Part shown: positions 56,772 through 64,000 of the stretch, in pieces
Layout: each line of letters opens with the position of its first letter
Numbering within the stretch: position 1 is the first letter of the stretch
From: Archaeoglobus sp.
GTDB lineage: Archaea > Halobacteriota > Archaeoglobi > Archaeoglobales > Archaeoglobaceae
Direction: 5' to 3'
DNA length: 64,000 bases
Assembly: GCF_017656475.1 (NCBI RefSeq)
Contig: NZ_JACDNT010000001.1
Coordinates: forward strand, 1 to 64,000
The notes under the pieces: model-generated
Seen by the model: only the letters and a program-made list of their open reading frames with translations
Databases searched by the model: none
What the model was told of the DNA's origin: nothing
Translations under genes and position numbers: made by a program

Positions 56772-57388
56772 AATTCCTGATCCTCTCAGACATTCACTCC
56801 TCGATAGATGAGCTTGAAAAAATTTTGATTTCGGCAGAGTACGATGTTGTTTTAATCGCTGGTGACCTGACACAATTCCGGCCAAAAGACGCCAGGGTGG
56901 TTGACAAGATAGTATCTGACCACACTGACCTCTGCTTTGCCGTCCATGGAAACTGCGATCACGAAGTCATCCTCTACGAGAATTATGAAGTTCTAAAGTT
57001 TATTCACGGAAGAAGTGTTGAATTTGAGGGATACTCAATCCATGGCGTGGGTGGTTCGAGCTTTACGCCATTCAACACTCCCTCTGAGTACACTGAAGAG
57101 GAGATACTTAGAATAATGGACAGTTTCACAATGGGAGATTTCAACATCCTTCTCTCCCACTGTCCACCAAAGGGCATTCTTGACAGAACGTACTCAGGAG
57201 TTCATGCAGGCTGCGATGCGATAAGGAAAAGGATGAGTGACTTCGACGTAATCCTTTGTGGTCATATCCACGAAAGTCATGGTGTGGTAAGCTCCCCCTG
57301 CCTTGTTGTAAACCCCGGTCCGGTTATGTGGGGCAGGTTTGCAATCGTGGATATTGAGAGAGGAAAAGCTGAGCTCAGGAAACTCTGA
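56768..57388 (+). CDS. Calcineurin-like metallophosphoesterase (YfcE/MJ0936-like)
   Basis: FLILSDIHSSIDELEKIL...IAGDLTQF...VHGNCDH...LCGHIHESHGV. Confidence 0.88.
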   Translation: MKFLILSDIHSSIDELEKILISAEYDVVLIAGDLTQFRPKDARVVDKIVSDHTDLCFAVHGNCDHEVILYENYEVLKFIHGRSVEFEGYSIHGVGGSSFTPFNTPSEYTEEEILRIMDSFTMGDFNILLSHCPPKGILDRTYSGVHAGCDAIRKRMSDFDVILCGHIHESHGVVSSPCLVVNPGPVMWGRFAIVDIERGKAELRKL

Positions 57389-58334
57389 AGTACTTTATCA
57401 CTCCTTTTTCCTCTTTCTTGTCAACAAGTCCTTTGTTGTAGAGGTGCTCAAGGTGGGCAATTGTCTCTCCAACGGCAAACCACTTCTGAATGAGGTGTAT
57501 CTCTTCCCAGTTGCTGTAAACTAAGTCCCATGTTATACTTGGAGCTACCTCCCAGGCATTTTTTGGCCTGTCCAGTGCCAACAACGCTTCCTGCAACCTC
57601 TTTGAGTGATGTCTTTTTATCTCCTCAACTCTACCCTTCAAGTCGCTCCATCTTCGCCTGTGCCCAGGAAGAACGAGCCTAACCTTCAAATTTTCAACCT
57701 TTTCAAGACTTTGAAGGTAGCTCGAAAGCGAATCCTCAAGGAAGGGCCACCATGTAATGTTTGGAGTTATGTCTATCAGAACGTGATCACCGGAGAAAAA
57801 CAACTGCCTTACTTCGTCGTAGAGGCAGGTGTGTCCGGGAGAATGGCCAGGAGTCTCAATGGCTTTGAGCCTTATACTCCCCACCTTCACGTATTTTCCA
57901 ACTGCAGCAAACTCAACACCCTCTTTAACATAGAAGTTTCTACCCGGATGAAGAGAGAGCATTTTCTTTGCCTCTTCTGAAGGAAACCCATTTCTGATGT
58001 AGAAGTTCAGCAAATCACCCCAGTAATCATCAGTGGTCATCACCTCCTGGACTATTTTTGATTCAATTTTCCCCATCAGGACCTCATCTGCCAGTTTGGC
58101 AGCGAGTCCCATGTGGTCAGCATGCAAGTGCGTGCAGAAAACTCTCAACTCTTTTACTTTCAGCTCATCTAACGCATCCCTTATGGTTTTATAGCACAAA
58201 TCCCGGTTAAATCCTGTGTCAATAAGCAGAGCTTCACCGTCGTCAACAATAACGTATGAATTTGTATACTTGAGAGGACTTCCCACGAGAGGTACTTCTA
58301 TTCTGTAAACTCCTTCTGCGATCTTTTCCACCAT
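57375..58334 (-). CDS. MBL-fold hydrolase
   Basis: VDDGEALLIDTGFNRDLCYK...FCTHLHADHMGLAAKL...ETPGHSPGHTCLY. Confidence 0.88.
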   Translation of the reverse strand: MVEKIAEGVYRIEVPLVGSPLKYTNSYVIVDDGEALLIDTGFNRDLCYKTIRDALDELKVKELRVFCTHLHADHMGLAAKLADEVLMGKIESKIVQEVMTTDDYWGDLLNFYIRNGFPSEEAKKMLSLHPGRNFYVKEGVEFAAVGKYVKVGSIRLKAIETPGHSPGHTCLYDEVRQLFFSGDHVLIDITPNITWWPFLEDSLSSYLQSLEKVENLKVRLVLPGHRRRWSDLKGRVEEIKRHHSKRLQEALLALDRPKNAWEVAPSITWDLVYSNWEEIHLIQKWFAVGETIAHLEHLYNKGLVDKKEEKGVIKYFRVS

Positions 58335-58456
58335 CTTTTAAACAGCATCGGAAAAAATTATAAGAATTTCTCTTCCATCCGAAGCACAGGAAAGGGCCAA
58401 AGCGAACAAAGGATTTATATACTATCTTGCATGGATAATTGAAAAAGTAATGGGGG

Positions 58457-59563
58457 ATGTTCATGAAATCTATTGTTGAGGAGGCTCTTGCAAGGGCTGA
58501 GAGGGAGAAGAGAGAGAGAATAGAAGGTAAGGGTTTTGAAGACGTGGAGGATGAAATACTGCAGGTACTGCATGAGCTAAAGACTGTAATCAAGGTCATA
58601 GGCGTTGGTGGAGGCGGTTGTAACACGATTACGAGGATGTACGAGGAGGGAATCGAGGGTGCTGAGCTTATAGCCCTCAATACTGATGTTCAGCACCTTT
58701 ATTACACCAAGGCTAACAGGAGAATTTTGATAGGAAAGAGAAGGACGAGAGGATTGGGTGCAGGAAGCCTACCCCAAGTCGGCGAGGAGGCAGCGAGAGA
58801 GAGTGAGGATGAAATCAAAAAGCTCGTAGAAGGTTCAGACATGGTTTTTGTGACCTGCGGCCTTGGTGGTGGAACGGGAACCGGAGCGGCTCCAGTTGTT
58901 GCTGAAGCTGCCCAGGAGGCTGGAGCGCTAACAATAGCGGTTGTAACCTTCCCGTTCTCCGCTGAAGGAGCTGTAAGAAGGGCAAACGCTGAAGCCGGGC
59001 TGGAGAGGTTGAGAGAGGTTGCGGACACGGTTATCGTCATTCCAAACGACAGGCTGCTAGAAGTTGTGCCTAACTACCCGATGCAGCTCGCATTTAAGGT
59101 TGCAGACGAGATACTGATGAGAGCCGTGAAGGGAATAACGGAGCTAATCACAAAGCCGGCATTGATCAACCTCGACTTTGCTGACGTCAGAACGGTGATG
59201 GAGAAGGGCGGAGTTGCGATGATCGGTCTTGGAGAGGCAAGTGGAGAAGACAAGGCAGCAGAGTCTGTCAGAAAGGCTTTGAAGAGTCCGCTCCTGGATG
59301 TTGACGTGTCAGGGGCAAAGGCAGCACTCGTCAACGTCACTGGCGGTCCAGACATGACGATCGAAGAGGCTGAGAGCGTAATTGAGGAAATCTACAGCAA
59401 GGTCGATCCCGATGCAAGGATTATTTGGGGAGCCATGATTGACCCAGAACTTGAGAACACCATGAGAACTCTGATTATCGTAACAGGAGTTAAGAGCCCC
59501 CAGATTCTGGGGAGGAAGGGGTATCCTGTCACGAGAAAGTACGGGATTGACTTTGTAAGATAA
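58457..59563 (+). CDS. ftsZ: Cell division protein FtsZ
   Basis: [55 protein letters not shown]. Confidence 0.97.
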   Translation: MFMKSIVEEALARAEREKRERIEGKGFEDVEDEILQVLHELKTVIKVIGVGGGGCNTITRMYEEGIEGAELIALNTDVQHLYYTKANRRILIGKRRTRGLGAGSLPQVGEEAARESEDEIKKLVEGSDMVFVTCGLGGGTGTGAAPVVAEAAQEAGALTIAVVTFPFSAEGAVRRANAEAGLERLREVADTVIVIPNDRLLEVVPNYPMQLAFKVADEILMRAVKGITELITKPALINLDFADVRTVMEKGGVAMIGLGEASGEDKAAESVRKALKSPLLDVDVSGAKAALVNVTGGPDMTIEEAESVIEEIYSKVDPDARIIWGAMIDPELENTMRTLIIVTGVKSPQILGRKGYPVTRKYGIDFVR

Positions 59564-59595
59564 AGCTTTAAAAACAGGTTGCGGACATTAATTGC

Positions 59596-59781
59596 ATGCA
59601 GTTCAGCGAAGTACAGTCGAAGCTCAAGGAATACTACAACGTCTTGAAGATGGCGAGGAAGCCCGACTGGGAAGAATTCTCGATGACAGCAAAGGTAGCC
59701 CTCGCCGTAATGTTTATAGTCGGCTTTATCGGGTTCGCCATCTACATCTTAATGGAAATACTGCCGGGTGCCCTGAAATGA
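59596..59781 (+). CDS. secE: Preprotein translocase subunit SecE
   Basis: 61 aa, single TM, KMARKPDWEEFSMTAKVALAVMFIVGFIGFAIYILMEIL; upstream of spt5. Confidence 0.9.
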   Translation: MQFSEVQSKLKEYYNVLKMARKPDWEEFSMTAKVALAVMFIVGFIGFAIYILMEILPGALK

Positions 59782-60230
59782 GCAGGTTTTTTGCTGTTAA
59801 GACTACAGCCAACCAGGAAAGGGTTGTGGCAAATCTGATGGACATGGCTGCCAGAAAACACAATCTCAACGTGTACTCCATTCTCGCCCCCAAGGAGCTC
59901 AAAGGATACATTATCGTGGAGGCTGAAACACCTGACGACCTTTTGAAGGCAATAAGAGGCTTGCCACACGTGAAAGGTGTCGTTAAAGGAGAAATTAGTT
60001 TCAGCGAGATTGAGCACTTCCTGACTCCTAAGAAGGCTGCGGAGCAGATCAGAGAGGGTGACAAGGTTGAGATAGTGTCAGGACCGTTTAAGGGTGAGAT
60101 GGCCATCGTCAAAAGAGTTGATGAGGCAAAGAATGAAATAACGGTAGAGCTTCTTGAGGCTGTAGTGCCCATCCCCGTGACGGTGAAAGCCGATCACGTT
60201 AGAGTTATAGACAAAAAAGAGGAGGTGTAA
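59778..60230 (+). CDS. spt5: Transcription elongation factor Spt5/NusG
   Basis: [27 protein letters not shown]...[35 protein letters not shown]; 4-bp overlap with secE. Confidence 0.94.
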   Translation: MSRFFAVKTTANQERVVANLMDMAARKHNLNVYSILAPKELKGYIIVEAETPDDLLKAIRGLPHVKGVVKGEISFSEIEHFLTPKKAAEQIREGDKVEIVSGPFKGEMAIVKRVDEAKNEITVELLEAVVPIPVTVKADHVRVIDKKEEV

Positions 60231-60232
60231 AT

Positions 60233-60706
60233 ATGGTACAGGTGGTTGAAGTACTGGTTCCGGGAGGTCAGGCTTCTCCGGGTCCACCCTTAGGCCCGGC
60301 TATTGGTCCCCTTGGACTTAACGTAAAGCAGGTGGTTGACAAAATAAACGAGGCTACGAAGGATTTCGAAGGGCTGAGTGTACCGGTCAAGATAATTGTC
60401 AAGGATGACAGAAGTTTTGAAATCGAAGTAGGAGTTCCACCGGTCTCAGCTTTGGTGAAGAGGGCACTAGGAATTGAGAAGGGCTCTTCACAACCGACGA
60501 GAGAAATCGTGGGAAATCTGACAATGGAGCAGGTCATAGAGATTGCAAGAACGAAAAAGCAGCAATCACTCTCATACACTCTAAGGGAAGTAGTCAAAGA
60601 GGTTCTTGGAACATGCAACTCCATGGGCGTTACGGTTGAGGGCAAGAGTCCGAAAGAAGTCACCAGAGAGATCGAAGAGGGAAAGATAGAAATTCCTGAA
60701 GAGTAA
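60233..60706 (+). CDS. rpl11: Ribosomal protein L11
   Basis: [38 protein letters not shown]. Confidence 0.97.
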   Translation: MVQVVEVLVPGGQASPGPPLGPAIGPLGLNVKQVVDKINEATKDFEGLSVPVKIIVKDDRSFEIEVGVPPVSALVKRALGIEKGSSQPTREIVGNLTMEQVIEIARTKKQQSLSYTLREVVKEVLGTCNSMGVTVEGKSPKEVTREIEEGKIEIPEE

Positions 60707-60709
60707 CCA

Positions 60710-61417
60710 TCAGCTTATATCTCCACAAGAGCAGAAAAGCTCATTGACTGCTGAAAAAAGATTATCATACCCTGTTTTTTTAAGATTTGAAATCTTAATT
60801 AACCTGTATGGAATAGATGTTACTTCGATGAAGTCCACAACCTTCTCCATCAGTTCTGCAAGCACACCTTCCTTCATCCTTAGCTCATTGAGCAATGAGG
60901 TAACGTCAATCTCAGAAACATCAGTTTTTGTAAATACGGTTAAAGAGGGCAGATTCAGCCTCAGAGATACCACTGCATTCTGCATAACTGCTGAAAGAAG
61001 GCTCTCAGGATCTGTGATGAGTGTGGAGTCTACCAGAAAAATTGACATTGAGAAGGTTGAAGAGAGCTCTTCGACAAACTTTCTGCCTGCCAGACTGTAA
61101 ATGAAAAGCTCTAACTGGCCTGGAGTGTCGTATAAAACAAATTCGCCACTGCACTTCAGCTTATTTGCATAATTTGCTGCAATCTCTACAGACTTGATGA
61201 GTGCGCCATTAATCCCTAATCTGTATTCATCCATAACGTGTTCTGTTTTGACAAACTCCCTTATGTCCTTGGATGTCCTGTAAATGGGCTCACTGGCAGG
61301 ATCGAGGTTCACACAGTCAACTCTGTATCCTTTTTCCTCCAGATATTCCGAGAAATTCTTCACGAAGGTACTTTTACCGCTTCCCGCACAGCCAAGGACG
61401 AAGATCTCCATTTTCAC
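60710..61417 (-). CDS. GPN-loop GTPase
   Basis: EIFVLGCAGSGKSTFVKNFSEYL...VNLDPASEP...YDTPGQLELF. Confidence 0.9.
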   Translation of the reverse strand: MKMEIFVLGCAGSGKSTFVKNFSEYLEEKGYRVDCVNLDPASEPIYRTSKDIREFVKTEHVMDEYRLGINGALIKSVEIAANYANKLKCSGEFVLYDTPGQLELFIYSLAGRKFVEELSSTFSMSIFLVDSTLITDPESLLSAVMQNAVVSLRLNLPSLTVFTKTDVSEIDVTSLLNELRMKEGVLAELMEKVVDFIEVTSIPYRLIKISNLKKTGYDNLFSAVNELFCSCGDIS

Positions 61418-62100
61418 CTCCTCATCAGTGCAAAGGCTGATCCGACTAAAAAGGACAGCGTTACGAAAAAGAGAGTTTGAAAGGTTTCTGAGCTTGTCCT
61501 TGCTGTTGAGAGCTTGGACATTAGATCCTCGATTTGCAACTTCAGGTCACTGTTTTCTGCTTCAAGTCGAGTAAGGGTGGCGTTAAGGTCTTCTACTTTT
61601 CCTTCAAGCTCTTTAACGACTTTGGTGCAGTTGGAGGCCATCGTTTTGTACTTTTCCAGCTCTTTCTTTAATCTCTCATTTTCCTGAGCGTAGTTCTGAA
61701 TCCTGTCGTAGAGCTCAACATTCATGTTGTTCAAAACCTCAAAAAGTTTCTTGTAGTAATCAACCTCACCTCTCAGCCCTTCGATCTGCTTGCTGAGCTG
61801 CAGCAACCTGCTTTCCAACTCCACAACGTTCTCTTCTGGATTGGGATCCTTTTCGACTGTCAATGGAATTGAATACTCTGTTCTGTTCGTTTTCACTTCA
61901 ATTTGGTAGCTCCCCAAGCAGGAGTGAGTAATTTTTATTGAATGCGTTCCTGCAGAAAGATACGAGGAGTTTTCAAGGGTCTCAAGAAAGTACATGCAGT
62001 CATCCAGCGTTACGTGGGCTGGCTCATCCAGCGTGATGTTGACAATATCACCCTGAAAGGCCGTTGTGGCAGAAATAATGGCTAAAACAAGTAAAATCAA
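61414..62100 (-). CDS. Predicted secreted coiled-coil protein with C-terminal TM anchor
   Basis: Signal-like MILLVLAIISATTAFQG; long heptad-rich region; C-terminal TLFFVTLSFLVGSAFALMRR. Confidence 0.7.
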   Translation of the reverse strand: MILLVLAIISATTAFQGDIVNITLDEPAHVTLDDCMYFLETLENSSYLSAGTHSIKITHSCLGSYQIEVKTNRTEYSIPLTVEKDPNPEENVVELESRLLQLSKQIEGLRGEVDYYKKLFEVLNNMNVELYDRIQNYAQENERLKKELEKYKTMASNCTKVVKELEGKVEDLNATLTRLEAENSDLKLQIEDLMSKLSTARTSSETFQTLFFVTLSFLVGSAFALMRR

Positions 62101-62510
62101 CCTTCCACCCCCAAAATGCTTGTCTTAACCAGCTTCCACACTTTGGAAAAATCTTCTAAGGAAACAAACTTCCCCTTAATAAAAATGAATACACCTTTCC
62201 TCGCCATGGCATATTTATAGTCACTTCCAGAAACAAGCAGGATTTCGTCATTACCCATACTCCTCATCAAAGTTCTGATTTCATCAAGCTCGTAGTCATC
62301 CACACCATTAACAATTTTTTTGTCTCCGGTAATTGCAGCAACATTAACGAGGTACTTCGACTTGAGATGGCTGCAAAGCTCTTCGAGCTCCATACGCCTC
62401 AAAATCTCCCTACTGCGGTATCCTTTTCTGTCCAGAATTTTGTCGGTTAAAACGAATCCTGCTATGACTCCCACAATAGCGAAAAGTATCTGCCAGCTAA
62501 TACCTACCAC
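62097..62510 (-). CDS. Membrane-anchored small protein of unknown function
   Basis: N-terminal TM MVGISWQILFAIVGVIAGFVLTD then soluble domain; 4-bp overlap with the next gene. Confidence 0.6.
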   Translation of the reverse strand: MVGISWQILFAIVGVIAGFVLTDKILDRKGYRSREILRRMELEELCSHLKSKYLVNVAAITGDKKIVNGVDDYELDEIRTLMRSMGNDEILLVSGSDYKYAMARKGVFIFIKGKFVSLEDFSKVWKLVKTSILGVEG

Positions 62511-62634
62511 CTTAAGATTTGTTAGCAGAAGAATATTTTTAGGTTTTGGTTTGTATCTGTTTTATGTGGAAATACTGTTGCTATTAAAATTGCTGTTTAC
62601 GGTGTTCTGTATCATCCCTAATCTAGTGGTTCGT

Positions 62635-64000
62635 TTATTTTTTAGATCTCTCCAGCTCCTTCCCCCTCAACAACCTTCTGAGAAGCTTTCCTGCAGGTGT
62701 TCTCGGCAATTTTTCGACGAACTTCACTTCTCTTACTCTCTTGTAGCCCGATATCCTCTCTCTCATCCACTCTATTATCTCCTCTTCCGTAATCTTGCCC
62801 TTGTATTCCGGTTTGAGAACTATGTAAGCTTTCGGAATCTCACCAGCTTCCTCATCCGGTTTGCCAATTACTGCAACATCCATCACAGCCTCGTGCTTCA
62901 TCAGCAGAGATTCGAGTTCGAATGGGGCTATTGTGTATCCCTTGTACTTGATAACCTCCTTGACCCTGTCTTGGAAATGCAGAAAGCCCTCCTCGTTAAT
63001 GTAGCCTATGTCTCCGGTTCTGAAAAACTTTCTTCCCTTGCCATCGTACCACCAGCATTCCTGATTCTCCTTCTCTCTCTTCCAGTATCCCTTGAACACG
63101 TTCGGTCCTCTTATCACTATCTCTCCACTCTCGCCAATCCCCAGCTCTCTGCCGTCTTCGAGTGAAATTATTTTGAGTTCCACATCGGACATTGGAATGC
63201 CCTGTGTCGTGCTTTTATCCAACCTAAGCGCGGGGTTTGTCGTCGTCATCGGACTTGCTTCCGTCATACCCCAAATTTGATTATGCTTCAGCCTCGGATT
63301 ATTGCACTTCTCCGCAGCGACCTTCAATAGCCTTTCCACCAATGCGGGAGCTACTGGCCAGGCTCCTGTAGCAAATGCCTTAAGATAGCGCCAGTCGTAG
63401 GTTTTGCTGCTGTTTTCACTCGTGTTAAAAGCACGTTGAGAGCTGGCGGAACTGCCCAGGAAAAGGTTCCTTTGTACCTCTCAATGTTCTCAGCCATGAG
63501 TTCGGGATTGAACATGCCCATCACAACGTACTCATTTCCAACTGTGGCCATCAGATTCACAAGCCCGAATTCTCCAGAGTGGAACATCGGCATGGAGCCG
63601 ACAATGGTGTCCATATGTGATAAACCGGTGGCAACAGCAAGCTGCAGAGCGTTTGCCGTCAGATTATAGTGCGTGAGCATCACACCTTTCGGCATCCCCG
63701 TAGTCCCGCCTGTATATGGCAAAAGTGCTACATCATCTTCCGGATTTACCTTCACGTTCTCAAACTCCTCACTGCCAGAATCCCATGACCTCCGAGAGAT
63801 TGTTTTCCTCCCCAGCAACAACAAAAACTCTCTCAACCCTCATCCTGTTCAGAACCTGCTTGAAGTTGTCGTATAGCATTTTGTGAACAATTATGTCGTT
63901 GTTTCACTGTCGTTCAGCAAATGTTCAAGTTCAAAGGGCTTGTACATGGGATTTACGGGCACGGGAGTCGCTGCCACCCTCCAGAGGGCATATACAGACA
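62635..64000 (-). pseudogene. AMP-forming acyl-CoA ligase with multiple frameshifts, continues past window end
   Basis: Family motifs split over frames: YALWRVAATPVPVNPMYKPFELEHLLNDSETT | DIIVHKMLYDNFKQVLNRM...LSEVMG | DSGSEEFENVKVNPEDDVALLPYTGGTTGMPKGVMLTHYN...NVLLT | SENSSKTYDWRYLKAFATGAWPVAPALVERLLK...GKLLRRLLRGKELERSKK. Confidence 0.85.

Noticed and set aside
59592-60230. Full 212-aa version of the Spt5 ORF
   Set aside because: The N-terminal half is an alternate frame of secE; Spt5 starts at ATG 59778.

Overview
The window is compact, mostly protein-coding DNA from a hyperthermophilic euryarchaeon. I read it as Archaeoglobus (A. fulgidus or a close relative) from gene content: an Hme/DsrMKJOP-like operon, PolB with a C-terminal PIP box, archaeal exosome and proteasome genes, MCM, FtsZ, and a solo gyrB. 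No rRNA, tRNA, CRISPR array or intact IS element could be supported. Core modules are: rnp2-psmA-SBDS-rrp4-rrp41-rrp42; secE-spt5-rpl11; pdxS-pdxT; a five-gene hmeABCDE operon; and a glcD/glcF-like pair. The best leads for a second look are: (1) an unknown 616-aa protein in a tight operon with the nickel-pincer cofactor gene larC; (2) a very AT-rich island of about 670 bp upstream of gyrB, with tandem 13-mers and several dyads, one dyad class being shared with the promoter of a small HTH regulator; (3) an AOR-family enzyme whose CX2CX3C cluster motif reads CX2CX3D, next to a ferredoxin and an HdrD-like protein; (4) a RibBA-like protein whose RibB half has lost its catalytic motifs; (5) decayed genes: a VapC/PIN remnant with in-frame stops and an acyl-CoA ligase with about three frameshifts; (6) three candidate microproteins below the ORF-track cutoff; (7) a RecA/KaiC-like protein with a destroyed P-loop. 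All calls come from reading motifs by eye. No database search was run.
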